Shown here piece after piece: positions 1 to 10,754 of a stretch of 64,000 bases of DNA. A model generated the notes under the pieces. The model did no database searches. It was not told the DNA's origin and saw only the letters and a list, made by a program, of their open reading frames with translations. Every line of letters begins with the position of its first letter. Positions within the stretch are counted from its first letter, which is position 1. Location: assembly GCF_030035675.1 (NCBI RefSeq), contig NC_084489.1, forward strand, positions 13,095,001 through 13,159,000, given 5' to 3'. Made by a program: the position numbers and the translations under genes. The stretch comes from Rhineura floridana. Taxonomy: Eukaryota; Chordata; Lepidosauria; Squamata; Rhineuridae.

Positions 1-1380
1 GATTATCTAGACCCATTCCAATCTGGTTTTAGGCCTGGTTTTGGCACTGAAACAGCCTTGGTCGCGCTGTATGATGACCTTTGTCGGGAGAGGGACAGAG
101 GGAGTGTGACTCTGTTGATTCTCCTTGATCTCTCAGCGGCGTTTGATACCATCGACCATGGTATCCTTCTGGGGAGACTCGCGGAGTTGGGAGTTGGAGG
201 CACTGCTTGGCAGTGGTTCCGCTCCTACTTGGCGGATCGTCACCAGAAGGTAGTACTTGGGGAACATTGCTCGACACCTTGGACTCTCCATTGTGGAGTC
301 CCCCAGGGGTCGGTTTTGTCCCCCATGCTTTTTAACATCTACATGCAGCCTCTGGGTGCCGTCATCAGGAGCTTTGGAGTGCGTTGTCACCAGTACGCTG
401 CTGACACGCAGCTCTATTTCTCCTTTTCATCTTCTACAGGTGAGTCTGTGGATGTGCTGAATCACTGCCTGACCGCGATAATGGACTGGATGAGAGCTAA
501 TAAACTGAGACTCAATCCAGACAAGACTGAGACACTGTTGGTGAATGCCTTCCCTGCCCAGATGGTGGATGCTTACCCTGTTCTAGATGGGGTTACACTC
601 CCCTTGAAGGAACAGATTCGTAGTCTTGGGGTTCTTTTCGATCCTTCCTTGTCTCTGGAGGCGCAAGTGGCCACGGTGGCAAGGAATGCATTCTACCACC
701 TTCGGTTGGTAGCCCAGCTACGCCCCTATCTGGACAGGGATGACCTCGCCTCAGTTGTTCATGCTCTGGTAACTTCTAGGTTGGATTACTGTAATGCGCT
801 CTACATAGGGCTGCCCTTGAAGACAGTTCGGAAGCTTCAGCTAGTGCAAAACGCAGCAGCCAGACTGCTGACGAGGACCAGCCGGTCAGCGCATATAACA
901 CCTGTTCTGGCCCGTTTGCACTGGCTACCTATTTGCTTCCGAGCCAGATTCAAGGTGCTGGTTTTGACCTATAAAGCCTTACACGGCGTGGGACCGCAGT
1001 ATCTTGTGGAACGCCTCTCCCGCTATGAACCGACCCGGTCACTTCGCTCAGCGTCTAAGGCCCTCCTCCGGGTACCAACCCATCGGGAAGCCCGGAGGAC
1101 AGTTACTCGATCTAGGGCCTTTTCTGTAGTGGCCCCCGAATTGTGGAACAGCCTCCCCGAAGAAGTACGCCTGGCGCTGACGCTTCTATCTTTTCGGCGC
1201 CAGGTTAAGACCTGGCTATGCTCCCAGGCATTTTAATGTGTTTCATGTTACAATTTTAAATCTCTTTGTTTCATTTATTTATTGTGATATTTTGTTTCTG
1301 TATTTTTTATCTTTTGTACACCGCCCAGAGAGCTATTCGTTTAAAAATGAAATAAAATAAATAAATAAATAAATAAATAA
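1..1380 (+). mobile_element. L2-clade LINE copy A (5' end outside the window)
   Basis: An open frame runs from base 1 to a stop at 1236 and encodes reverse transcriptase followed by the usual C-terminal domain. The motifs are [52 protein letters not shown], and later [19 protein letters not shown] and [20 protein letters not shown]. This is the L2/CR1-group plan. The catalytic box reads YAAD instead of YADD, so one of the two metal-binding aspartates is gone and this copy cannot be an active polymerase. A short 3' UTR with the conserved ACCGCCCAGAGAGC block is followed by (AAAT)n at about 1355-1379. The open frame and close match to copy C (55920-56812) point to a recent insertion. Confidence 0.93.
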
Positions 1381-1640
1381 GCTCATTTCAAAATAAAACC
1401 TTACCAAACTTACAGTCCTGAACTCAGAAACGCAAGTGGATTGGACTGTGAAAGACCAACCCAAATTGTGTTTGCATTTTGACAAATGTGTAGGGCAGTA
1501 CAATATCTCAGAGAGGAGGTCAGGACTTCTGCTCCCCTGGTGCATTCACTATAGCTGCCCAATTTCCCTGTTTTTTAAAGTTTGATAGAAATATCTGTGG
1601 GCTATAGGTACATTCTTAAACCGCAAGGTTTTTTGCCTAT
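1381..1640 (+). repeat. Dispersed repeat R1, internally deleted copy
   Basis: It starts GCTCATTTCAAAATAAAACC and runs to about GAACTCAGAAA near 1430, matching the 5' part of the R1 copies at 5043-5905 and 33780-34640. It then jumps to a 3' part (from about 1434, AAGTGGATTGGACTG) that matches 32293-32510. L2 copy A ends exactly at its left edge. R1 is my own label for a family seen four times here. I cannot assign it to a superfamily. Confidence 0.6.
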
Positions 1641-1761
1641 TAGTGAATATGAGCATATGAGGCTGATCAGCTGGCAACAAATCCTTTTGAAAGGCATCTT
1701 TCAAAAATTTTAAACTTTGCAAGTTCTTCTTCTTGGGCTAGATGTTATTCACCATCAAGGA

Positions 1762-2062
1762 AGAACAAATAGCTCAGGGGTAAAACACCTGCATTGTTTG
1801 CAAAAGGGCCCAGGTTCAGTCCTCCTATGATCTCTAGGTAGGGCTGGGAAAGACTCCTGTCTGACAGTGCAATCCTATGCAGGTCTATTCAAAAGTAAGT
1901 CCCATTGAGTTCAATGGGACTTACTCTCAGATAAGTGGGCATTGTAATCTAGAAACCCTAGAGAGCTAACTAATAGACAATATTAATATTGTCAGCCACT
2001 AATAGACAATATTAAGTGAAATGGGCAATGGTGTAACTCAGTATAAGGTATTTTCCTGTGAT
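1762..2062 (+). mobile_element. tRNA-derived SINE, broken by a short palindromic insert
   Basis: The head has a tRNA-like A box (TAGCTCAGGGGTAAAAC) and B box (GGTTCAGTCC). The body follows with TCTAGGTAGGGCTGGGAAAG. It resumes after 1950 with AAACCCTAGAGAGC and ends with the typical CTCAGTATAAGG. The same family recurs at 7314-7452, 8848-9035 (minus) and 18228-19215. The part around 1970-2020 contains a partial internal duplication of AATAGACAATATTAA. Confidence 0.7.
1865..1950. mobile_element. Short palindromic (MITE-like) element inside the SINE
   Basis: This insert of about 86 bp is close to one inverted repeat. It runs from CAGTGCAATCCTATGC to GGGCATTGTAATCT and is centred on CCCATTGAGTTCAATGGG. 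The SINE reads continuously once it is removed (TGTCTGA to AAACCCT). A short flank duplication of about TCTGA/TCTAGA is plausible but imperfect. Confidence 0.65.
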
Positions 2063-2664
2063 TTGGTAAAATGTTCTCTTCTAATAATTTTTCTTCTTGA
2101 CAGTCCTTCAAGCCATTTTCTCCTTCTGTGCATTTGTGAAAAACTCATTGTAAGAGCTGGGCACTAACTTTTCTGTCTTCCTGTCTCTTTCCTACCCCTC
2201 AAAAAACCCCATATACCTTCAATGATTGTCCAGATGGCTTTATTGTCTAAAATAAGTGAAGCAATCAAATAAATAAAATCTGCAAAGTGGCAGTAAATAA
2301 TTGTCAAAAATGTACAAAAGAGTAAAATAAAGAAGAGATGAAAACAAAAATCCTGAAAAGCAACAAGTTACAAATTGTACTTGCATGTCAAGTACAACAG
2401 ATGGTGCAGCAAGCAGAGAGTGTAACTCATGCACATGAGCTGAGTCAAGGAGTACAGCCAGCAAAGACACTTCGAGACAACTAGCTAATTTGTTCTGGAA
2501 GCATGCTCTCAAACTTTGAATTCTGCTGTGTTAGAATCAATTTAAACAATACAGAAACTGTATAGCACTCATTTCCTATAGACCAAGTTTTCCCAAACTG
2601 TGGTCCGTGAACTTCATTCATGAGGATTTTAAATTGTATTTTTTATTGCTTCTTTTATTAAAAA
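2063..2664. other. Intergenic, no feature recognised
   Basis: AT-rich sequence with no clear repeat match inside the window and no supported open frame. Confidence 0.5.
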
Positions 2665-2822
2665 AGGTAAAGGTGTCCCTGCACTTATAGTGCGAGTCGT
2701 TTCCAACTCTTAGGGTGACGTCTTGCAACGTTTACAGGGCAGACCGTATATATGGGGTGGGATTGCCAGTTCCTTCCCCGGCCTTTCTTTACCCCCCAGC
2801 ATATGCCGGGTACTCATGTGTG
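2665..2822 (-). mobile_element. Sauria-type SINE, truncated, minus strand
   Basis: Read on the plus strand it starts with the reversed tail (GGTAAAGGTGTCCCTGCACT, then GAGTCGTTTCCAACTC), followed by the conserved TTCCTTCCCCGGCCTTTCTT stretch. It is cut off near 2815 before the tRNA-like head. A (TATC)n microsatellite (2823-2865) and a TA run (2880-2897) follow directly. Confidence 0.7.
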
Positions 2823-2897
2823 TATATCTATCTATCTATATCTATATCTATCTATCTATATTCATGAATTCCTTGTAGAAATATATATATATATATA
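2823..2897. repeat. (TATC)n and (TA)n microsatellites
   Basis: Runs of TCTA/TATC units, then a TA run after a short unique spacer. Confidence 0.85.
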
Positions 2898-3307
2898 GCA
2901 GAATCATTGATTCCTTGATCTAGAATATCAGGGAGAAAGCTAGGCTAAGATGCTAAATGTCCATCTAGGGAGTATTCCCCCAAGCCGCCATAAAGAAGCA
3001 TTCAAACACATAATTGCCCCACCTACAGGATGAAGTGGTACTGTCCAGGAAGAGCTGTATGCTATGTTGTTTCTTCACTTTTGAATTGTCTCCTAGTTTT
3101 AGATCCTGAGCATAAATTGGGACCTATCCAATGATTCTCCCTGTGATGCTGATCTATGGAACCAACCAAGTCTACAGGTATAGCACTATAGTATTTTTAT
3201 ATTTACCTTCCCATGAGATTACACACACATCAATTAAAATTCAGCACTGTCAATTCTGACATCAATCAACTGTGGGATAAGTTGGATCAGGGAGAAGAAC
3301 ACCTTTT

Positions 3308-3667
3308 TTTCTCATTTTCCCTCTGTTAAATTCAGTTCTCCACCCTTCTACATCAGTTTGCACTTAAAAAAAAAAGTCCTCATGACTGAAAATTCATTTC
3401 TGAATGCATTTTTGCCTAATATAGACATTTTTGCAAAACAATGTCCTCTGATATTCTGCATTTTTGTAGGTTTGTTTCACTAATGCATGTATATGCATAC
3501 TTTACATTTTATACATGTTACTTGGCTGGAGAACTGCATTGCAAAATTTGGAGAAGTGTAAATTTCAAAGAATAGCTATGTTTCAGTTCACTTGCTGTTT
3601 TGGAAAGTGCAGATTAGGTAGATTCGCATTTAAATGTGAACTGAACTGAATTTTCCTCCCATCCCTA
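3308..3667 (+). mobile_element. hAT-like non-autonomous element, family H1, copy 1
   Basis: It matches the copies at 11114-11403, 19982-20731 and 61646-62035. Shared blocks are a TGCATTTTTG motif, ACTTGGCTGGAGAACTGCA and TTTAAATGTGAACTGAACTG. It ends with CCCATCCCTA, the reverse complement of the TAGGGATGG start seen in other copies. The left end is lost here. H1 is my own label. Confidence 0.6.
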
Positions 3668-4117
3668 TTCTGATCTCAACACCACCCTTAATTGGCAGAC
3701 ACATGAACATGACAGGAATGCCATTAATATAATGTGAAGCAAATATTAGATGGGACAATTAGTCTGGAGTAGAAGGCTCAAATAAATAGTTCTTTTCTTT
3801 TTTCAAATGAAACCTTCATTTTTTATTGCTTATGAATAGTCTTTCAGACAAAAATATTCATCTTACAGCGCTTCCAAAGGGAATCTAGATAAATGTCTTT
3901 TTTCAGCTTCAAACCCTGATTTATGGTAATGCTCAAGCCCATGCATAACCTAAAGCATCTGTTGGAAAAAAATAAGGATTTCCAAATTGTTGCTCAATGA
4001 GCTTTATGAATAGGTCTTTGGGGAAGACAATACAACAGATGAAGTAAATGGAATTTCACCCTTAGTCAAGGCTGGAGAAGATACACAAGGCATCCTAACA
4101 CTCATCCCCTTGCATAT
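3668..4117. other. Intergenic, no feature recognised
   Basis: Unique AT-rich sequence with no supported open frame. Confidence 0.5.
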
Positions 4118-4232
4118 GTAGGCTTGTACTCAACGAAATCCTACTCAGAGTAGACCCAATAAATTAATGAACCTAAGTTAGCCATGTCTATTAACTTCAA
4201 TAAGTCTACTCTGAGTCGGACTAGCAGTGAAC
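4118..4232. mobile_element. Palindromic MITE-like element, family P1
   Basis: The two halves pair: CTACTCAGAGTAGACCC on the left with TAAGTCTACTCTGAGTCGGA on the right, around a TAATGAACCTAAGTTAGCCA centre. A second, older copy is at 8256-8350. Common squamate repeats have this form. P1 is my own label. Confidence 0.6.
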
Positions 4233-4564
4233 ACCACCCCATGGGTACAAGAAGAGACTGAGACTACACTCATTAGCCCTGTCTCCATGTTCACTAACAC
4301 AGTGGGATATCTGCAAAGAGACAACTACATGTGTAGGGCTGCATGAGTGTAGGCACTCCATGCAACGGGGAAGTCTGCATAAGTTGAGGCTTATATAGAG
4401 CACCTAAGTGCATAAAGGTGTATGTGCATGGGCACCCCTTGGTGTCTCACTCCCCTTCCCATGCGTTTATGTTTGGAGGGGAATAAGTGACAAGCCCTGT
4501 AGATTGGGCCCAATTTCCAAAGCTGTGAAAGGCTAGCTTCCGTTATTTCTTTATATGACATTTG
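4233..4564. other. Intergenic, no feature recognised
   Basis: Unique sequence with only short chance open frames. Confidence 0.5.
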
Positions 4565-4654
4565 GAATTAAGAACATCAGGGTCCTGCTGGATCACGCCA
4601 AAGGCCCATCTAGTTCAGCATCCTGCTCTCACAGTAGACTGCCAGATAACACTA

Positions 4655-4880
4655 ACAACAAAAAGAAGTTACATTTATATACTGTCTCTCTTCCTAGTAG
4701 CTTAAAGTAGTGTATGTGTTTCTCCCCCTCTCCATTTTATCATCACAACAATCCTGTAAAGTAGGTTTGGCTGAGAGACAGCGACTGGCTGTCACCTAGT
4801 GAGCTTCATGGCTGAGTAGGGATTCAAACTCTGTCTCCCAGGACCTAGTCCAACACTCTAACCATTCTACCACATTGTCT
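4655..4880 (-). mobile_element. tRNA-derived SINE, minus strand, inside R2
   Basis: Reversed, it starts with a tRNA-like head (GTGGTAGAATGGTTAGAGTG, then a B box in GAGTTTGAATCC), followed by CATGAAGCTCACTAGGTGAC and a body ending in CAGTATATAAATGTAAC. A related copy is at 29105-29310. Confidence 0.7.
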
Positions 4881-5042
4881 ATGGGAAGCTCACAAGCAAG
4901 ACCCGAGGGCACTAGCACTATCCCCACTTATGATTCTCAGCAACTGGTATTCAGAGGCATACTGCCTCTGACAGTGGAGGAACAACATAGCCATCCTGGC
5001 TATTAGCCACTGATAGCTATATCCTCCATGAATTTGTCTAAG

Positions 5043-5905
5043 TATACAGTCACAAGAGCAGCGGCTGCATACTATAGCCAGCATGGATTTTTCACATTCC
5101 GCCATGTTAGGTTGAAAATACCTCCATGACATTCTGCTGCTTCCCATATCCTAATTTCGAAACAAAACCTTACAATACTTATAGTCCTGAACTCAGAAAT
5201 GCTTGCTTAACAACCCTCTGAGTTTTCATGGCGATACACAGAACACTCAGAGAGAATCCAGAGTTCAAAGTCAAACAATAGTAAAATCATTCAGACCCCT
5301 GTTGGACTTTTTTTCTGTTAGTGGTCTCAAAATTTGTTGAAATTAATTAAAAATCAGACATGTTCACAGAGTACCTGTAATCCTATTACTGATCTTGCTC
5401 CATATTCTGACCTTCATCTTCTGCAGTTGTTTAAAAAAAAAAAGTATGGCTGATTTTTAAGTAATTTAAGAAAATTAACATTGGAGTCTATGATAGTGCA
5501 GGCATGCTCAGTAAGAACCACCTGTCAGTGTTTTAAAAGCCAGACTGACAGCTGTTTGGCTTGGCTAATCAGGGAGGCACACCCACTCCAGACATTTATT
5601 CCATTTTAGACAGTCATGGCTTCCCCAAAGAATCATGGGAAGTGTAATTTGTGAAGGGCACTGAGTGTTATTAGGAGACTCTTGTTCCCCTGACAGAGTT
5701 CCAATGGCCAGAGTAGTTTAACAATCAGCCCCTCTTCCCAGAGAATTTTGGGGGGTGTAGCTGCATGAGGGGAATAGGGCATCTCTAAACAACTCTCAGC
5801 ATTCACTATAGCTGCCCAATTTCCCTGGTTTTTAAACTTTGACAGAAATATCTGTTGGCTCTAGGTACGTTCTTAAACCACAAGTGTTTTTTGCCTATTA
5901 ATGAA
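5043..5905 (+). repeat. Dispersed composite repeat R1 with foldback segment
   Basis: It begins near ACAGTCACAAGAGC, includes TTACAATACTTATAGTCCTG, CCCCTGTTGGACTTTTTTTC, CTTCATCTTCTGCAG and GGCATGCTCAGTAAGAA, then a foldback-type segment (about 5580-5805), and ends with CACTATAGCTGCCCAATTTC..GCCTATTA. The same order, reversed, is present at 33780-34640. The right arm of the foldback is cut off near 5803 and joined directly to the R1 3' part, which looks like a deletion at a short shared GCA. Confidence 0.65.
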
Positions 5906-6199
5906 TCCTCTTTTAAAGCCACTCACATTGTTGCCATTACTACATCTTGTGGGAGCCAGGTCCCTAGCTTAACCATGCACTGTATGAAAAAGTCCTTCCA
6001 TTGGTCTGTTTTGAATCTTCCAACATTCAGCTTTATTGGATGGATCCTTGTCCTCTGTGTCCCTGTCTGGGTCTCTGCTGGAAGTCAGCTTCACGATCTG
6101 AAACAATTTAGTTTATCTTTGCCAGTCATGTAAGTAAAACAGATAAACATAAGTCCATTGAGGGCACCCTATAATACCTCTGCTGGCACCATCTTCAGT

Positions 6200-6390
6200 T
6201 GGCACCTTCTCTGTTGTCTTTTCAGTGCCTACCGAAGACATTCTTCTTCCAACAAGCCTCTTAAGTAGAGACTTTATCCCAGTCTGAATCTGTACTGGAA
6301 TTGTTTTAAGATGTTTTTATTGTTTCAGAGTTTATTTGCTGTCCTGGACTCCTTTGGGAGGAAGGGCGGCATATAAATTTAATTAATAGC
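6200..6390 (+). mobile_element. L2 3'-end fragment
   Basis: It ends with CTCCTTTGGGAGGAAGGGCGGCATATAAAT and AATTAATAG, the common squamate L2-type 3' tail. Traces of the last coding stretch lie upstream. It is degraded. Confidence 0.55.
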
Positions 6391-7313
6391 TGCAGCAACA
6401 CCATTTTTTGGATCATGCAGCTTTGTGTGTCAAAAACCTTTAATATTGCTTCCTTTTGTAATTAATAAAATAACCACATGTGGCACAGACTCAGTGTTAA
6501 CAAAATGACAATACTAGATGGTAACACCTGAGGATGTTTAAAAAACACACTGAGGCATCTTGGAATCTACATTCTACCACCATCACCCAACACTAGGAAA
6601 TTGACTAAACTGAATTCTACTCCTCTTTATGAAGTTATTATTACGGAAGATAGCTGGATAGGTAGGCTGACAATGCAAATGATTGTTACTGCATATACTA
6701 CTTTTACTCCAAATGATTCTTCAGTATGTACCTAGTGACATTGTTGATTCTTGGCAAAAGCCATTTGATGAGTTAATCTGGAACAGGAGTAAGGACAGAA
6801 TTAGAGCATCTCTGCTTTAGAGACAGAAAGATAAAAGTCAGGCAGGATAATCTAGCATCCATTTATATTATTATGAAGTGTATTTTTGGTTTTGCATTGG
6901 ACTAGGTTCACCAAAACCAAAATATACACTATCACAGCCACAGAGATATTGTCATTAATTTGTTACTTGTGAAATTATGTGTGGCACAAAATTGGGGGAA
7001 ACACTTTTTTTGCCAATCACACTGGTGGATCAATGAAAGAGCATGGATACTGCTAGGATGCGGAAACTGACAGGCAAGATGTACAAAGCGACAGGATTTT
7101 TGAGGGGTAAATTTCCAGTAATTTACTCTGGGCTAAGAAGGATAGTAATAAGGAAGACAGGTCAATGCTTGAGAAGTATAAGACCAGACTTAGTGTTATA
7201 TTTGATCTTTTGTGGTCGCAGTTTACCAATAGGCACCATTTCATATTATTGCATATTCCAGTGTTATCTCAATGAAGACTGAGAAGGTATGTAGCTGTGT
7301 GCAGAGGACATGT
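6391..7313. other. Intergenic, no feature recognised
   Basis: AT-rich unique sequence. Short open frames here have no recognisable similarity. Confidence 0.5.
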
Positions 7314-7452
7314 TTGCATGCAGAAAGTCTCAGCTTCACTTTCTAGGTAGGGCTGAGAAAGGCTCCACATGAAACCTGAAGAGTCGCTGCCAGTCGGTGG
7401 GGACAATACTGAGCCAGATGGACCAGTGGTCTGATAGCTTCCCAGGTTCCTA
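7314..7452 (+). mobile_element. tRNA-derived SINE, 5'-truncated
   Basis: It has TCTAGGTAGGGCTGAGAAAG, GTCGCTGCCAGTCGGTGGGG, GACAATACTGAGCCAGATGG and a degraded tail, matching the body of the SINEs at 1762 and 18228. Confidence 0.7.
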
Positions 7453-8255
7453 AGGTGAAACAGCGGATGATACCAGAGGAATTCATGAGACCTCTAGAAA
7501 TGTAAAACCTTCATCATCTATGTTTGACTGAGAATTTTGTTACACTAATGAGGATCCTCTAGGGCCCAAAATTGTTTTAAAATATTAAAGAAATGAAGCC
7601 ATTTTGGTCTGATTATGAAATCTGGGCTCATCATGGGGTAAGACAGCCTCTCTTGCACCTTTCTCACAATCTTCCTTGCAGATGTCTTTCTGCTTTTCTT
7701 GGCTCTATCCTCTGTCCCATCCTGGCTTATAAAGCAGAAGCGACCCCACTGTTCTTCCAGCTCCACCTCCCTCCTGCAGTACACCAGGGCTTGATTCCAA
7801 GCAGCCAGCATGGGGGGAGAGGCCAGCAGCCTCAGCTTCTCCTCCAGCCTCAATGCACTCTGTTGGGGGGGGCATTTCTACACGTAGCAATAATCATGCA
7901 TAGGAGAGGAAGGCCAAGCTGCTAACTCCAGGGCCTGTTGAGGTGTCACCTTCTCTTCTTCCTTCCCTCCCTCCCTCCCTCTCTTTCTTAGACCTTCATG
8001 AGTTAGAAAGCAAAGTCCTGAAGGAGGAGTTTCCTGGACTCATGAAGGTCCCCACCTGATTATGCTTCAGAACTTTGCACTCCATCTTGTGGAGGGCTGG
8101 GGGTGAGGCAGAAGAAAAGGTCATGTGACAGATGGGGCGGGGCTTGGAACCATGCTCTCACTCTCCTTCGCATGACTGTGACTGCATGTGGATGGAGAGC
8201 AGACAAGCAGGGCTTTTGGCTGTCACATCTTCCTTTGCTTCTCGATTGTATCCAG
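7453..8255. other. Moderately GC-rich unique sequence, function unknown
   Basis: An unexplained 102-codon open frame runs on the minus strand from 7853 to 7545 (start MRLEEKLRLLASPPMLAAWN). It has a basic stretch (KKSRKTSARKIVRKVQERL) and no domain I know. An imperfect hairpin, ACCTTCATGAGTT with ACTCATGAAGGT, lies at about 7992-8050. A CCCT-rich run lies at 7964-7984. I cannot support a gene here. Confidence 0.35.
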
Positions 8256-8350
8256 TGTCAGATGTACTCAGAACAGACCCACTGACATTAATAGACATCA
8301 CTAACTTAGGTCCATTAATATCAATGGCCCTACTCTGAACAGAACCTAGT
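8256..8350. mobile_element. Palindromic MITE-like element, family P1, older copy
   Basis: GTACTCAGAACAGACCCACT on the left pairs imperfectly with CCCTACTCTGAACAGAACC on the right, around CTAACTTAGG. It matches 4118-4232. Confidence 0.5.
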
Positions 8351-8847
8351 GGGATATAACCCCTATTCATCAGGGATAAAAACTCAAATTAATACTGTCA
8401 CGATACTCAATCATTCACTTGAGTATAATCTGATTCTAGCTTCTCCTAAGCGATGTCATAAAAAAGCAGTGGATGCCATCTTTTTCCTTATGGATTTTGA
8501 ATTTGTGCAGGCCCATATCTGTATAGTTCTCATGAGCATCTACTTAAATAATTTCATTTTTAATATCATCTTCCTCCACTTGAGGTGCTTGATTGAACAT
8601 TTGAAGTAGACTAGAAGGTTCAACAATAAAAAAATAACAATGCAAAATATTAAATGTGCAGAAAACAGACAGGTGATGTTGAGGACAGATTTTTGTTTTT
8701 AAGTGCATGAAATTCGCATAATGGTTTATTGCTTATGGCAGCATTTCACAAAGCATTTTAGGCAAAATCTTCAAACTTACTGTACTCCAAGAGCCACTAG
8801 AGTGCAGTGACTAAGAGACTTGACTGTGAGCCAGAAAGTCCATCTCA
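8351..8847. other. Intergenic, no feature recognised
   Basis: AT-rich sequence with no repeat or coding signal I can support. Confidence 0.5.
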
Positions 8848-9035
8848 CTAGGAGCATAGGAAGCTGCCTTATACTGAGGTCAAACAACTGGCCTGTGTAG
8901 TTCAGCATTGTCTGACCGGCAGTGTCTCACCAGGATTTCAGGCAGGAGTCTTTCCCAACCCTACCCGGAGATACAGGGGATTCAACCTGCATGCAAAACA
9001 GATGCTCTGCCTCTGAGCTAAGGCCTTCCTCTGTA
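8848..9035 (-). mobile_element. tRNA-derived SINE, near full length, minus strand
   Basis: Reversed, it shows an A-box-like TTAGCTCAGAGGCAGAGCAT, a B box in GGTTGAATCCCC, the GGTAGGGTTGGGAAAGACTC body and the end TATAAGGCAGCTTCCTATG. This is one of the better preserved copies of the family. Confidence 0.75.
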
Positions 9036-9814
9036 TTATATAACGTTAATAATGCTAAGGAAGTATGCCACTCTGTAAGTAAGAGATCACATCTTGTTCA
9101 GAAGTACTAGATCCTCCAGTTCCCAATCCCTCTTCTGTTCCTGTATTATATTTGGCTTTGGGGAGATGTTCTCAAGAGACAAGATCATTTTGCTAAAACT
9201 TCTGTGGAACTCTTGGTTCTCTCATTTCCTTGTACAGCTCATTTCCAACGCTGGAATTCAACCCATCTGCTCCCAGAGCTTTCAGTCCCATTTATTTGCT
9301 ATAAAACATGCTTGAAATAAATGGTTCATATGGATTTTTCAAATAAATCTATAAAACATGCTACTTTTGACTTAACACTGTAGCTAATTTGTCTCTCATA
9401 AACCTCCTTTCCCTCTGAGCATTTCTAAGCCTTAAATAGAAGGAAAGGCATTTTTCTCCCCCAATTATATTCATTTTAAGCACAGTTGTTAAGCATTAAG
9501 AATTATAAGTGCTGCAGCTATATATGACAGAACAGATGCATTTTGTGGAATGTAGCCACATCTGGCTTTGGATGCTATATTCCAATAGATGAGGATTTGG
9601 GGGTAATTCAGACTCTCTGTATACATTTTCCTCAAAGTCTTTGGTCCCAATTGTGAGAAAATAAATCACACCTGACCTGGTATGTCCCATTAATGGGCTG
9701 CAGCCTCTGTGGTGTAGATCAAGCACTCCCTTTGCCCTCATCCCTTTGGATGACTCCATGAACTAATATCTGTGGGAAGAGCCTGATCCTCAGTGTGCAG
9801 ACCTCAGCCTGCCA
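9036..9814. other. Intergenic, no feature recognised
   Basis: AT-rich unique sequence without coding support. Confidence 0.5.
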
Positions 9815-9920
9815 AGAAGATTGTACATGCTGCCCTGGGCTCCTACTGAGAGGAAGGATGGGATGTAAATCTAATTAATAATAATAATAATAATAACAAC
9901 AATAACAATAACAATAGTGT
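9815..9920 (+). mobile_element. L2 3' tail with (AAT)n/(AAC)n
   Basis: CTGCCCTGGGCTCCTACTGA, then GAGGAAGGATGGGATGTAAAT, then an AAT/AAC run to about 9916. Confidence 0.6.
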
Positions 9921-10054
9921 GTACCAGTTGTAGTGTACATGCTAGTGTTCTCCACTTAAATATCCACATGAAGAATTTAAGTCAGTATAAATATAACATA
10001 CAAAAATGCATTATGTTAGGGGAAATTATTTTGCAAAGATACTTTTATATTTTA

Positions 10055-10565
10055 TTATATTATTTATGTATTTATTAGATTTATGTCTCGCCTTTCCTCC
10101 CAGAAGAAGCCCAGGGCAGCAAACAAAACACTAAAAACACTCTAAAACATCTTAAAAACAGACTTTAAAATATATTAAAACAAAACATCTTTAAAAACAT
10201 TTAAACAAAACACCTTTTTTTTAAAAAAAAAGCTTTAAAAAATCTTAAAAAGCAATTCCAACACAGATGCAGACTGCGATAAGGTCTCTACTTAAAAGGC
10301 TTGTTGAAAAAGGAAGGTCTTCAGTAGGGGCCAAAAAGATAACAGAGATGGTGGCTGTCTATTTAAGGGGAGGGAGTTCCAAAGGATAGGTGCCACTACA
10401 CTAAAGGTCTGTTTCCTATGTTGTGCAGAGCGGACCTCCTGATAAGATGGTATCTTCAGGAGGCCCTCACCTGCAGAGCGCATTGATCAACTGGGTATAT
10501 AAGGGATAAAACAGTCTTTCAGGTATCCTGGTCCCAACCTGTGTAGGGCTTTGTACACCAAAACC
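10055..10565 (-). mobile_element. L2-clade LINE 3' end, minus strand
   Basis: The minus frame 10483-10292 reads ...FSVVAPILWNSLPLNRQPPS...LLKTFLFQQAF, matching the end of copy A (FSVVAPELWNSLPEE...VKTWLCSQAF). The 3' UTR (GGGCTTCTTCTGGGAGGAAAG) and reversed ATAAATA tail lie at 10055-10110. An A-rich stretch at 10130-10260 may be expanded. It is 5'-truncated and diverged from copy A. Confidence 0.75.
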
Positions 10566-10754
10566 TTGAACTAAAATGCTGATGAATTTTCATGAGGACT
10601 TAAAAAAAACGTTTAAGCACCAAACATTTATTGGTCAACAGTATCTTTTACACTTGGTCCTTCAAAGACTATACAGGATTCCTATCACAATCACCAAAAC
10701 TGAAATGCAGCTTCCTTGTTTCCTTCACGTGGTTGGAGTCCCATCTTCCCACTG
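10566..10754. other. Short unique spacer
   Basis: Nothing recognised. Confidence 0.4.

Larger units (their letters stand above)
4565..6130 (-). repeat. Old dispersed element R2, minus strand, broken by two later insertions
   Basis: Three pieces belong to one reversed element: 4565-4650, 4881-5042 and 5906-6130. Read on the minus strand they carry, in order, a TTCCAACATT-type block, TTTAAAGCC, ATGGCTA.. and the end AGTTGGCC..GGATGCT..CTAGATGGGCC..GATCCAGCAGG. The end matches 12296-12517 (plus) and 27375-27500 (plus). A tRNA SINE (4655-4880) and an R1 copy (5043-5905) sit in the gaps. The superfamily is not known to me. Confidence 0.6.

Noticed and set aside
58-1236. 392-codon frame as a host reverse-transcriptase gene
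   Set aside because: It is an L2 LINE with a mutated catalytic box, an L2 3' UTR and (AAAT)n tail, and near-identical copies elsewhere in the window.
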